Of a stretch of 64,000 bases of DNA, positions 8,022 to 16,322 are shown piece by piece (positions within the stretch are counted from its first letter, which is position 1; each line of letters begins with the position of its first letter). The translations under genes and the position numbers were made by a program. Where the stretch lies: assembly GCA_024703855.1 (NCBI GenBank), contig CP087965.1, positions 1,558,001-1,622,000 of the forward strand. The letters run 5' to 3'. The notes below the pieces were generated by a model. It was not told the origin of the DNA. It did no database searches and saw only the letters and a program-made list of their open reading frames with translations. The stretch comes from Polaromonas sp. P2-4 (GTDB taxonomy: Bacteria; Pseudomonadota; Gammaproteobacteria; Burkholderiales; Burkholderiaceae_C).

Positions 8022-9539
8022 TTACGAAGTAGTCTGTATGTGCGGCTTGGTCGTTCTCATCGACAGGATTATTGCAGCAAGGATCCGAACTGCTGTCTCC
8101 ATCTGCTCGTTGCTGAATCCACCTAAACCGAGGACGAGTCCTGAGCGACCATTGCCTCCCGAATACATTGGCGACACGGCACGCACAGCGACTCCAGCCT
8201 CCACGGCGCGTGACGCCAGCAGGACGTCATCGATACCGCGTGCTAGCCAGAGCACCAGGTGCATGCCCTGGTCGCTTGGCTGCAGCCATCCAAAATCCTT
8301 GGGAATCCATCGCTCGAGCATGCCTACCAGCTGGCTTCGCCGGTCAGCGTACACACTGCGAATGCGTCGAATATGTCGATCCAGATGACCTTCGGTGATG
8401 AAGGCGGCGAGGACGTGTTGGTCGGCGCTTGGCGTATGTCTGTCCATCAGCACACGCGCACCGCAGAAGGCGGGTACCAAAGCGTCAGGAACGATGGCAT
8501 AGCCAAGGCGCAGCGACGGAAACAGGATCTTGCTGAAGGTGCCAAGGTAGACGACGCGATCCGGTGCCAACCCCTGCAGTGACGGAAACGGATGGCCGGC
8601 ATAGCGCAGTTCGCTGTCGTAGTCGTCCTCCACGATCCAGGCGCCGTTCTTCCGCGCCCAAGCCAGCAGTGCATTCCTGCGGCCCATGCTCATCGGCATT
8701 CCCAGCGGATATTGATGCGAAGGCGTGACGAATGCAGCACGCGCATCCTTTGCCATTGCCACGCCGGCGTCGACGTCGATGCCGGCATCGTCAACTGGAA
8801 CGCGCACCATGCGATCCTGCCGCCCTGTGCTTTCGAGGATTCCCGTAATGCCCTGATAGGCGGGGTCTTCCACCCACGCGATGTCGGTGGCGCCCAGCAG
8901 CACTTGGCAGGCGACGTACAAGCCTTGCTGGGTACCCGCCGTGATGATGACTTGTTTAGCACTGCACTGCACCGAGCGCGACCTGCGCACGTACTCAGCC
9001 ACGGCATCCCGGAGGGCCTTGACACCTTGAGGATCGTCATAGCCCGAGGGCGCGCCTGGTCCTCGGGCGCGGATGCGGTTGCCGAGTCGTCGCCACGTTT
9101 CATCCGGCGCTGCCGGGCCGGTGGGAACGGAAACGGCAAAGGGTACCGGTGGCAGCGGCTTGAATTGCTCAGCGACTTTGGCGAAAGCGGCGGCAGGTGC
9201 CGGAAGTGAAGTGGGCGTCGCGTTTGCCGCTGGCTTGTGCGAACCGCTGTCTGCGAACCACGATTGGGCCAACACGGAAGCGACTCGCGTGCCGGCCCTT
9301 GGTTGTGCATCGAGAAATCCCTCGGCGATCAATTGTTCGTACGCCTCCAGCACGGTGCCGCGCGCGATATCGAGCGCGTCGGCGAGCTGACGGCTCGACG
9401 GCAGTAGATCGCCAGGCTTCAAGTTACCAGTGCGTATTGCCTCGCGCAAAGCATGCGTCAATTGGCGGCCAAGATGCCCGCTCGTACGGTCCAAGCCGCT
9501 AATGGACGGCAAATCCACTGCTTGGGGACGTCTCGGCAT
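8022..9539 (-). CDS. MocR/PdxR-family transcriptional regulator (GntR HTH + aminotransferase fold)
   Basis: Protein of 505 aa with the two-domain MocR layout. The N-terminal GntR-type winged helix (residues about 15-85) contains LREAIRTGNLKPGDLLPSSRQLADAL. A class I aminotransferase-like domain (about 130-490) contains ITAGTQQGLYVA, VEDDYDSELRY and the PLP-lysine region LGTFSKILFPSLRLGY. MocR proteins bind PLP or a PLP-amino-acid adduct and control nearby genes. This one is divergent from the PaiB-like flavoprotein gene across a 144-bp gap, so that gene is the likely target, probably together with the LysE exporter behind it. The reading frame is intact. Confidence 0.9.
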   Translation of the reverse strand: MPRRPQAVDLPSISGLDRTSGHLGRQLTHALREAIRTGNLKPGDLLPSSRQLADALDIARGTVLEAYEQLIAEGFLDAQPRAGTRVASVLAQSWFADSGSHKPAANATPTSLPAPAAAFAKVAEQFKPLPPVPFAVSVPTGPAAPDETWRRLGNRIRARGPGAPSGYDDPQGVKALRDAVAEYVRRSRSVQCSAKQVIITAGTQQGLYVACQVLLGATDIAWVEDPAYQGITGILESTGRQDRMVRVPVDDAGIDVDAGVAMAKDARAAFVTPSHQYPLGMPMSMGRRNALLAWARKNGAWIVEDDYDSELRYAGHPFPSLQGLAPDRVVYLGTFSKILFPSLRLGYAIVPDALVPAFCGARVLMDRHTPSADQHVLAAFITEGHLDRHIRRIRSVYADRRSQLVGMLERWIPKDFGWLQPSDQGMHLVLWLARGIDDVLLASRAVEAGVAVRAVSPMYSGGNGRSGLVLGLGGFSNEQMETAVRILAAIILSMRTTKPHIQTTS

Positions 9540-9683
9540 ACGATTCTGGCCTACTAAAATATATCAATTGTGGACCTATATGGTAATCCAGAAGATAGCG
9601 ATAATCCATATCCGATAACGAGCCAGTATTGCCTGCAAAGACATAAGCGCCTCAATCAGGGTTAAGACAAGGAGAACTGATAT
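9540..9683. promoter_or_regulatory. Divergent promoter region between mocR and paiB-like gene
   Basis: AT-rich 144-bp gap between divergent starts. It contains ATATATCAATTG and two TAATCC direct repeats about 30 bp apart. A strong ribosome site (AAGGAGAA) precedes the ATG at 9684. MocR regulators usually bind direct repeats in such gaps; the exact operator is not resolved. Confidence 0.45.
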
Positions 9684-10322
9684 ATGTATGTACCCGCCCA
9701 TTTCGATGAGTCCCGCACCGAGGTGCTGCATGACCTCATCAAGCAACATCCTTTTGGCATGCTGGTCACGCATGGCGCAAGCGGACTGGATGCCAACCAT
9801 ATTCCGTTTGAACTCCATCCCCAGCAGGGCGAGAGGGGTGTGCTGAATGCCCATGTGGCGCGCGCTAACCCGGTGTGGAAGGACGTATCGGCTGGCGATC
9901 AGGTACTGGTGGTCTTTCGCGCCGCCGATGCGTATGTTTCACCGAATTGGTATCCGTCCAAGCATGAGTTCCACAAGCAGGTACCGACCTGGAATTACAT
10001 GGTGGCCCATGCCTACGGACGCGTCACCATCCGCGACGACGAGCGCTTCGTGCGCGGCGTGGTTGCCCGCCTGACCCGAACCCATGAAGCGTCACAGGCG
10101 GCACCATGGAAGATGACGGACAGCTCCAAGGAGGACATTGACGCGATGCTCAAGGCCATCGTGGGTCTGGAGATTGAAATCACGCGCCTTGTTGGCAAGG
10201 TAAAGCTGAGCCAGAACAAGGAAGTTCGTGACATACACAGTGCCGGCGAGACGCTCAAGGCCCAAGGTGACCGTGTAATTGGCGATGCCATGCTGGCCTG
10301 TGTCGGTGCCAAGTCGGCATAA
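9684..10322 (+). CDS. PaiB-like FMN-binding protein
   Basis: Protein of 212 aa of the PaiB/FMN-binding split-barrel family. Recognisable patterns are MYVPAHFDE, HPFGMLVTHGASGLDANHIPF, YVSPNWYPSKHE and VPTWNYMVAHAYGRV. Family members were first described as negative regulators in Bacillus, and many are flavin-binding enzymes of unknown substrate. The gene is divergent from the MocR regulator and 72 bp upstream of a LysE-type exporter in the same direction. This suggests a small module for handling an amino acid or amine. The start is well supported by AAGGAGAACTGATAT before the ATG. Confidence 0.85.
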   Translation: MYVPAHFDESRTEVLHDLIKQHPFGMLVTHGASGLDANHIPFELHPQQGERGVLNAHVARANPVWKDVSAGDQVLVVFRAADAYVSPNWYPSKHEFHKQVPTWNYMVAHAYGRVTIRDDERFVRGVVARLTRTHEASQAAPWKMTDSSKEDIDAMLKAIVGLEIEITRLVGKVKLSQNKEVRDIHSAGETLKAQGDRVIGDAMLACVGAKSA

Positions 10323-10394
10323 ATTTTCTACCGGTTTGCAGATAAACCTCACTGGTCAGCCGCCGCTGATCCTCGCCTGAAAGGCATCAATACC

Positions 10395-11012
10395 ATGTCC
10401 TTCCTGGCCTTTGTAATCGCCGCCGTGCTCCTTGCCGTCACCCCTGGTCCGGGAATTGCCTACGTCGTCGCGCGTACGGTCGCTGGCGGTCGTGCAGGAG
10501 GCTTGGCCTCATGCTTTGGCACCGGAATCGGCGGCATGCTCCACGTTCTCGCGGCGGCGCTCGGCCTGTCGCTGATCGTTGCCCAGTCCGCCGTCGCCTT
10601 CAACATGGTCAAGTACCTTGGCGCTGCCTATCTCGTCTACATGGGCATTCGCCTGCTTCTGCGCAAGGATCAGGCGCTCAAGGTGGCGCCCGTTGCTTCT
10701 CAGGGTGCGCGCCGTGCACTGTGCGAAGGAATCATGGTTGAGGCGTTAAACGTCAAGACCGCGCTTTTCTTCCTGGCGTTTCTGCCTCAGTTTGTCTCGC
10801 CGGGCGAACCCTTGGCCCCGCAGTTGGTACTGCTTGGAAGCATCTGCGTCACCCTTAACACGTCGATCGACGTCATGGCTGTTTTCGCAGCTGATCGCTT
10901 ACTCAAGTCAGCCGTCGCGCGCGCCGCTCGCGCCCGGCTACTCACCAAGGCGTCAGGCGTCACAATGCTGGGGCTGGGCGCCTACTTGGCGCTGGCAAGG
11001 CGTCAGTCTTAG
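10395..11012 (+). CDS. LysE/RhtB-family amino-acid exporter
   Basis: Inner-membrane protein of 205 aa with about six hydrophobic segments. The family signature appears at the N-terminus (AVLLAVTPGPGIAYVVARTVAGGRAGG), and KYLGAAYLVYMGIRLL, EGIMVEALNVKTALFFLAFLPQFV follow. LysE/RhtB proteins export amino acids or similar small molecules using the proton gradient. It lies downstream of the PaiB-like gene and probably shares its MocR-controlled transcript. The substrate cannot be read from sequence. Confidence 0.88.
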   Translation: MSFLAFVIAAVLLAVTPGPGIAYVVARTVAGGRAGGLASCFGTGIGGMLHVLAAALGLSLIVAQSAVAFNMVKYLGAAYLVYMGIRLLLRKDQALKVAPVASQGARRALCEGIMVEALNVKTALFFLAFLPQFVSPGEPLAPQLVLLGSICVTLNTSIDVMAVFAADRLLKSAVARAARARLLTKASGVTMLGLGAYLALARRQS

Positions 11013-11464
11013 CCCTCCGTTGCACCGATCTGCTACAGCGGGCTTCGTCCGCTTCCGCACGCGGCTGGACTCAAACGCTAGTACGTCGCCTTTTGGGACG
11101 CTGCGATGTCGGCTCAGGGTCTCCACCTGTCGGTCACCCAATAACTTGACCGTCCGCTCCCAGTCTGTTGCGGTAGTAGAAATACAGGCTCCATTGCGCA
11201 ATTCTGTGTGTTGCCAGCATCGTCTTTCTTGACCATTGATGGGGTGCGACATTCTCTGCGGGTGCTCAACGAGCATCACGAAGAGTGATCGCGCCGGGTC
11301 TTGAAAGAGGGGCCAGAAACCGTAGGCACAGCACCAACTGTGATTCGATGTCAGCTCCCTGAAAACGATCCAGCAAGCTCCGTGGCAAGGCTGCATGATC
11401 GATGGGTGGCATGAAATTGCCTCGCCCAATCTCCCAATACGGGGTTTTCACGAAGATCTCGCAT
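11013..11464. other. Gene-free interval left of the insertion sequence
   Basis: About 450 bp between the exporter and the IS left end. Frames on both strands are open in places (for example 10953-11429 on the minus strand) but show no domain, motif or ribosome site I recognise. It may hold decayed remains of an earlier gene or element. Confidence 0.35.
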
Positions 11465-11486
11465 GAGAGCGGGCCAAAGTGGGGGC
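11465..11486 (+). repeat. IS left terminal inverted repeat
   Basis: 22 bp, exact reverse complement of 12945-12966. It begins GAGAGCGGGCCAAAG. Confidence 0.9.
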
Positions 11487-11547
11487 AAACCAATAATGGG
11501 TTAAGCCCCCAAAAATAGGCGTCCAAGCAACAATTTGGAGGCCCATC

Positions 11548-12945
11548 ATGCGAATGATGATCGAAGCCCATCTGGTCGACGACGAAGGTTGCACGGAGCG
11601 TGTTCAGCTTTCAGCGATCGACCGGGAATCGACAACGGATCCGCTCGGAATGAGCCTGGCAGAGGGGAAGGCCCTGCTTGCCGCAGCGCAGCACCATTTA
11701 GTCAACGGCCAGTGCCAGGGAATAGCTTCGGCGCATGCGCACTGTGAGCACTGCGGTGCCAGACTGGGCGTAAAGGGCTGGCATCAACGCCAGATCAGGA
11801 CGGTTTTTGGTTTGGTCAAGGTGCAAAGCCCTCGCGTTCGGCACTGTCGGTGCTCGGGCAAGGCGACCGGGGCTTCCTTCAGTCCCCTCACGCAGGTAGT
11901 GCCGACGAGCATGACACCAGAGCTTGAGTACCTTCAGGTGAAGTGGGCTGCGCATCTTTCCTATGCCGCTGCAACTGCCCTGCTGAGCGAAGTCTTGCCT
12001 GTCGCAGACACCATTTCGGTCAGTGGCATGAAACGCCGTGTACGCGTGGTCGGGGCCGCGCTGGAACAAGCCGTCGGCCAGCACGCCTGCGCAACTGCCG
12101 ACCTGCTGCAGTTCAAGGAGCCCGCACCGCTGGCTGCGTTGGCAGTCGACTCTGCGTGGCTGCGGCACTGCGATCCGCCTCGACACCAAGGCCGACACGT
12201 CAACCTTGTGGCCGGCCGGGCGTGTTTCGAGGGTGGAAAATCGCGGCTCTACGCCTATGTTCACAATCAGGTGCCGTCTGCCGCCACCCGGCTGGATCAG
12301 TTCCTGACGGCCAGCGGCGTCGGAAAGGATGAACGGGTGACGATCTTTACCGACGGTGCGGCAGAGTTCGAGAAGGCGGTAAATGGCACCTCACGGCCGA
12401 TATGCAGGATTCTCGACTGGTTTCATATCGCGATGAAGTTTCGCGCCATCGAACAAACGGCGAGCAAGCACCCGAACCTGTTGACGCCGAACGGACGCGG
12501 CTTGTGTGAGGAAATCGCGTCGTGCAAATGGCTGGTGTGGCACGGCAAGGCAAGCACGGCGGTGGCGCGGCTCAAGCGCGTCTACGATGCCTTCGGTGTC
12601 ATCCCACAAGACCAGTTCTGGACGCTATGGTGGAATCTGGGTCGCCTCTTTTGGTACTTGAGATCAAACGACTGGTACCTGGTGAATTACGCACGGCGGC
12701 ACCACAAGGGACTGCCGATCAGCAGCGCCATCGCCGAGGCGGCGGTGAACGAGGTTGTCAGCTGGCGCATGGCCAAGAAGCGTCAGATGCGGTGGTCTGA
12801 TGAAGGCGCTCATTTGCTGGCCCAGGTGCGGGTTCACGATCTCAATGGGGACTTGCATCCCAGGGCGTTTGCAGTTCCTCTGCGACCGCCAAAGCCCCTT
12901 CACGATCCTATGGAAGACGCATATCTCATGCGCATGGCAGCTTAG
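11548..12945 (+). CDS. ISKra4-family transposase
   Basis: Full-length DDE-type transposase of 465 aa. Family features are the N-terminal LGMSLAEGKALLAAAQ, a CxxC zinc-finger-like site (HCEHCGARL), and FGLVKVQSPRVRHCRC followed by LSYAAATALLSEVLP. The catalytic region includes ALAVDSAW, TIFTDGAAEFEKAV, LDWFHIAMKFRAIEQ, and a late SSAIAEAAVNEVVSWRMAKK where the last acidic residue is expected. The frame is uninterrupted, so the element may still be active. The start ATG at 11548 (MRMMIEAHLVDDEG) fits the family. No other gene is carried. Confidence 0.88.
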   Translation: MRMMIEAHLVDDEGCTERVQLSAIDRESTTDPLGMSLAEGKALLAAAQHHLVNGQCQGIASAHAHCEHCGARLGVKGWHQRQIRTVFGLVKVQSPRVRHCRCSGKATGASFSPLTQVVPTSMTPELEYLQVKWAAHLSYAAATALLSEVLPVADTISVSGMKRRVRVVGAALEQAVGQHACATADLLQFKEPAPLAALAVDSAWLRHCDPPRHQGRHVNLVAGRACFEGGKSRLYAYVHNQVPSAATRLDQFLTASGVGKDERVTIFTDGAAEFEKAVNGTSRPICRILDWFHIAMKFRAIEQTASKHPNLLTPNGRGLCEEIASCKWLVWHGKASTAVARLKRVYDAFGVIPQDQFWTLWWNLGRLFWYLRSNDWYLVNYARRHHKGLPISSAIAEAAVNEVVSWRMAKKRQMRWSDEGAHLLAQVRVHDLNGDLHPRAFAVPLRPPKPLHDPMEDAYLMRMAA

Positions 12946-12966
12946 CCCCCACTTTGGCCCGCTCTC
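12945..12966 (-). repeat. IS right terminal inverted repeat
   Basis: 22 bp, exact reverse complement of 11465-11486. Its first base is the last base of the transposase stop codon. Confidence 0.9.
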
Positions 12967-12990
12967 CTTCACGACCTCCACACAAACAAA

Positions 12991-13434
12991 TCATGCCAAG
13001 GTTGTTTTGCAGCGGCCCTCCATCGTCACGTAGTCCGCGGGCATGTTGATCTCTATCAATTCGAGGTCATCCGATTGCTGAACAACATTGTGTGCCACAC
13101 CTGCGGGTTGACTGAGGCAGGAGCCAGCAACGACCCGCACCGAATCAGGCACGCCGTCGAACTTGAACTCGACCCAACCTTTTAGGACGTACACAAAATG
13201 CGCGGTCATGTCGTGCCAATGCCAGCCAGTTTCTTTCTCAAAGGGCACGATCGCGCGGATGTGCTTGGCGGAGATGCGACCGTCCGACGCCTCCGCCATG
13301 CCAAGGTCACGATACTCGACGAAGGCGCGAGGACCCTCGCGGTGAAAACGGCTGTCTTCAAGGGGCGTGAGGAGAAGCTTGGACTTCGCCTGTTCGAGCG
13401 GCAATGGCCCTGGGTATTGCGGAGACTTGCTCAT
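12991..13434 (-). CDS. Cupin-domain protein
   Basis: Protein of 147 aa with a single cupin barrel. Metal-binding type motif 1 is seen in TGWHWHDMTAHFVYVLKGWVEF, and motif 2 around QPAGVAHNVVQQSDDLELIEI. Small cupins of this kind are often sugar-binding or isomerase-like, or bind effectors. It ends 25 bp from the right end of the insertion sequence, and the last residues (GRCKTTLA) may have been altered by that event. It is followed by the Gfo/Idh/MocA gene on the same strand and probably belongs to the sugar-acid cluster. The substrate is unknown. Confidence 0.75.
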   Translation of the reverse strand: MSKSPQYPGPLPLEQAKSKLLLTPLEDSRFHREGPRAFVEYRDLGMAEASDGRISAKHIRAIVPFEKETGWHWHDMTAHFVYVLKGWVEFKFDGVPDSVRVVAGSCLSQPAGVAHNVVQQSDDLELIEINMPADYVTMEGRCKTTLA

Positions 13435-13588
13435 GGATTCTCTTTCGATTGATGGACTAGCGAGGGTTGGCTGGATAATGCCGTTCGGTTGACCGGCAAC
13501 TACTCAAAGTCATTACCGTGAAATGCCGGATGCTCTCAGGGTGCGAGACGCGGCTGGTTGGCGACACCCAGCACGCGCGGCGCACAGT

Positions 13589-14608
13589 TCAAGCAGAAAT
13601 TCGCGTCAGAGTCTGAAGCGCGCCGTTTTCCCGGGCTGAAGCGTAGGCGGCGTCCATGACCTGCATCATGGCCTCCGCATCGCGCAGTGAAGCGATCGGC
13701 TTTGCACCTGTTCGGCACTCGGCTAGCACCTGTTTAACGAACAGAGGGTAGTAGGCGTCGGTGTCCAATTGAAGCCGCAGACTTCGGGTGCCGGCCTCAA
13801 TGTTGTTCCGATCCCGGAATTCGATTCGGTCGGGACCCGACTTTGCGTACATGCGATCGGACGATAGCGTGAACGAGAATTCGCGCTGCTCGTCCTGCGT
13901 GCTGGGGAAGCTGTATCCGCTTTCCACGAGACCAATCACGCCATCTTCGGTCTGCATCGTGAGCAAGGAATAGTCCTCCACCTTGCCTCCGTGCGTACGC
14001 GAATTCATGGTGGCAGAGACCCGAGTGACCTCTTTCCCGGTCAGCAACCTGAAGAAGTCAATGAAGTGGGTAGCCACGTTGATCGTAGAGCCGCCACCGG
14101 CGAACTCAGGGTCGAGCGCCCAGCCGGCGCCCGCAGCTTCGTAACGGCTGGGCTGGCCCACGATGAAGCGGAACGACATGTAGTTGTATTCCGAGGGAAC
14201 GCTGCCTTCAGCTTCTTTCAATGCGCGCAGCAAGTCGCTCATTCGAAAGATGAGCGGCACCGCGCAATACAGGTTGGCTTCCTCAGTGAGTTCCCGTAGC
14301 CGGGTGACCTGCGCCATGTTGACGCCGCAGGGCTTCTCTAGCGCAAATGGAATCTTGCGTGCAATCAGCGCTTTCATGAGCGTCGGCATCTCGGAATGCC
14401 GTCCGAATACAAAGGCAAAATCAACTTGCTCACGCTCGAGCAATTCGGCCGCCGAATCGTACAGCGCACAGCCGAATCGCGCCGCGATCGCCTCGCCTTT
14501 GACATGTTCCGCATCCGATATGGCGACCACCTCGATGCCTGGCGCCTCGAGGGCATTGAGATAAAGAGGGACATGCCAATGGCTGACTTCCAGCAATGCT
14601 ACTTTCAT
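13589..14608 (-). CDS. Gfo/Idh/MocA-family NAD(P)-dependent oxidoreductase, copy 1
   Basis: Protein of 339 aa. I start at the ATG at 14608 (MKVALLEVSHWHVPLYL), preceded by CGGGAG, not at the longer frame start at 14692. The Rossmann region is atypical and gives VALLEVSHWHVPLYLNALEA. The conserved EKPCGVN and the substrate-domain pattern GGGSTINVATHFIDFFRLLTG mark it as Gfo/Idh/MocA. Such enzymes oxidise or reduce sugars, inositols and sugar acids. A clearly related second copy lies at 24159-25180, with long stretches such as SDRMYAKSGPDRIE in common. It precedes the sugar-acid genes on the same strand. The substrate is not determined. Confidence 0.85.
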   Translation of the reverse strand: MKVALLEVSHWHVPLYLNALEAPGIEVVAISDAEHVKGEAIAARFGCALYDSAAELLEREQVDFAFVFGRHSEMPTLMKALIARKIPFALEKPCGVNMAQVTRLRELTEEANLYCAVPLIFRMSDLLRALKEAEGSVPSEYNYMSFRFIVGQPSRYEAAGAGWALDPEFAGGGSTINVATHFIDFFRLLTGKEVTRVSATMNSRTHGGKVEDYSLLTMQTEDGVIGLVESGYSFPSTQDEQREFSFTLSSDRMYAKSGPDRIEFRDRNNIEAGTRSLRLQLDTDAYYPLFVKQVLAECRTGAKPIASLRDAEAMMQVMDAAYASARENGALQTLTRISA

Positions 14609-14743
14609 GCGAAATCTCCCGTTTGGCCGTTCGCAGGCCGGCCCTGTGACTGCGCAATCGCGCGATGAAGGCAGCCGCATGCAATGCTGCAACTACTTGA
14701 GAAAACCTATTCATGACATCATCCCGAGGCTAAAAGCAAAAAG

Positions 14744-16306
14744 CTACATCACGGCGCCAAGTTGCCAAGGCACAAATTCATCGGTGCCTACGCCGAGGGC
14801 TTCGCTTTTGGTCTTGTTGCCGGAGGCTGTCTCCAGCATTAGTGCAAACAGCCGCGCACCGGCAGCCTGAACGCTGGCCGTGCCGTCGAGCACCTCGCCG
14901 GCGTTGAAATCCATGTCTTCATTCATGCGCCGGTAAAGGTCTGAATTGGTAGCGATTTTCAGCGAAGGCGAAGGCTTGCAGCCATAGACCGATCCCCGGC
15001 CGGTGGTAAAGCAGATCAGGTTGGCACCCCCAGCAACCTGGCCGGTTGCAGAGACCGGGTCGTAGCCGGGCGTGTCCATGAAAACCAACCCCTGCGCTTG
15101 AACTGGCCTGGCATATTCGACGACAGCCATCAAGCCGCTGCTGCCGCCTTTGGCCACCGCGCCGAGAGACTTTTCAAGAATCGTGGTCAAGCCGCCCGCC
15201 TTGTTGCCCGGTGAAGGGTTGTTGTTCATCTCGCCATGGTTGCGCGAGGTGTAGTCTTCCCACCAGCGCAAGCGCTCTTCGAGCTTTTCCGCCACCGCCG
15301 GCAAGGCGGCGCGGGCAGTCAGCAAATGCTCCGCACCATAGATCTCTGGCGTCTCCGACAGGACCGCAGTCCCGCCATGACGCACCAGTAAATCCACCGC
15401 AGCGCCCAGCACTGGATTGGCCGAGATGCCCGAATAGCCGTCAGAGCCGCCGCATTGCAGGCCGACAACTAAATGTTTAGCGGCCACCGGCTGTCGCTCT
15501 ACTTTGTTCGCCTCGGGCAGCATCGATTCGATGGCCGCCACTCCGGCATCAATTGCCGCGCGCGTGCCGCCGCTCGACTGAATGCCAAGGGTGCGCAGCA
15601 TCGGACCTTCAGAAAGGTCACCGGTAACTTTCAGCGCATCAAGCTGGTTGGACTCGCAGCCCAGCCCAACGATCAGCACCGCTGCAAAGTTGGCATGCCG
15701 CGCATAACCTGCCAGCGTGCGGCGCAGCAGGGCCAGTCCTTCGCCGTCAGGGTCCATCGCACAGCCGCTACCATGCGTGAGCGCTACAACGCCATCGACA
15801 TTCGGATAGGCAGCGAGGGCCGCGCCCTTGAAGCGCTCGGCAATCGCATGCGACACATTGGCAGAGCAATTGACCGTTGACAAAATTCCAATGTAGTTGC
15901 GCGTTGCGACCCGACCGTCGGCACGGACTATGCCCATGAAGGTGGCGGCAGGATCAATGAAGCATGTTGGGCGATAGGCCTCGCCCACACTGGAGCTGCG
16001 CGAAAACTCCCCCATGCCGAGGTTGTGCACATGCACATGCTCACCGGCACTGATAGACTGCGTCGCCATGCCGATGACCTGGCCATAACGGCGCACAACC
16101 GCACCTTTTGCGATGTCATGCAGGGCAACCTTGTGGCCGGCGGGGATAGAACCGGCGCATACCGGCCCCAGCAGGCCGAGCGCTTCACCTGCGGCCAGGT
16201 CGCGCCGTGCAATGCCGACGTCATCTTGCGCTGCCAGCCTGATGACCGGCGCCACGTCATTCACTGCATCATTCGCCGCATTGGATGCGATAGTGGATTT
16301 ACTCAT
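14744..16306 (-). CDS. UxaA-family sugar-acid dehydratase (altronate/galactarate dehydratase-like)
   Basis: Protein of 520 aa from the ATG at 16306 (MSKSTIASNAAND). An N-terminal SAF-like domain (about 20-110, with SISAGEHVHVHNLG) is joined to the large UxaA C-terminal domain. That domain shows RVATRNYIGILSTVNCSANV, LTHGSGCAMD, GLGCESNQ, GLQCGGSDGYSGISANP and FTTGRGSVYGCKPSPSLKI. The conserved cysteines fit an iron-dependent dehydratase. The family turns hexonates or aldarates into 2-keto-3-deoxy acids. Next to it lie a KGSA dehydrogenase and an XylX-like dehydratase, so the product probably flows to 2-oxoglutarate. The exact sugar acid is unknown. Confidence 0.85.
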   Translation of the reverse strand: MSKSTIASNAANDAVNDVAPVIRLAAQDDVGIARRDLAAGEALGLLGPVCAGSIPAGHKVALHDIAKGAVVRRYGQVIGMATQSISAGEHVHVHNLGMGEFSRSSSVGEAYRPTCFIDPAATFMGIVRADGRVATRNYIGILSTVNCSANVSHAIAERFKGAALAAYPNVDGVVALTHGSGCAMDPDGEGLALLRRTLAGYARHANFAAVLIVGLGCESNQLDALKVTGDLSEGPMLRTLGIQSSGGTRAAIDAGVAAIESMLPEANKVERQPVAAKHLVVGLQCGGSDGYSGISANPVLGAAVDLLVRHGGTAVLSETPEIYGAEHLLTARAALPAVAEKLEERLRWWEDYTSRNHGEMNNNPSPGNKAGGLTTILEKSLGAVAKGGSSGLMAVVEYARPVQAQGLVFMDTPGYDPVSATGQVAGGANLICFTTGRGSVYGCKPSPSLKIATNSDLYRRMNEDMDFNAGEVLDGTASVQAAGARLFALMLETASGNKTKSEALGVGTDEFVPWQLGAVM

Positions 16307-16322
16307 GGATTTGTCCTGCCGC

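Larger units (their letters stand above)
11465..12966 (+). mobile_element. ISKra4-family insertion sequence, 1502 bp, apparently intact
   Basis: One complete transposase gene is bounded by perfect 22-bp terminal inverted repeats (11465-11486 and 12945-12966; outer ends GAGAGCGGGCC and GGCCCGCTCTC). The transposase stop codon overlaps the right repeat. No convincing target-site duplication is visible: flanks are CTCGCAT on the left and CTTCACG on the right. The element sits between the exporter and a cupin gene and has not obviously broken either. Confidence 0.85.

Noticed and set aside
11266..11571. 101-aa minus-strand frame left of the IS (MPPIDHAALPRSLLDRF)
   Set aside because: Looks protein-like in part, but it crosses the IS end and matches no family I know; not enough to call a gene.
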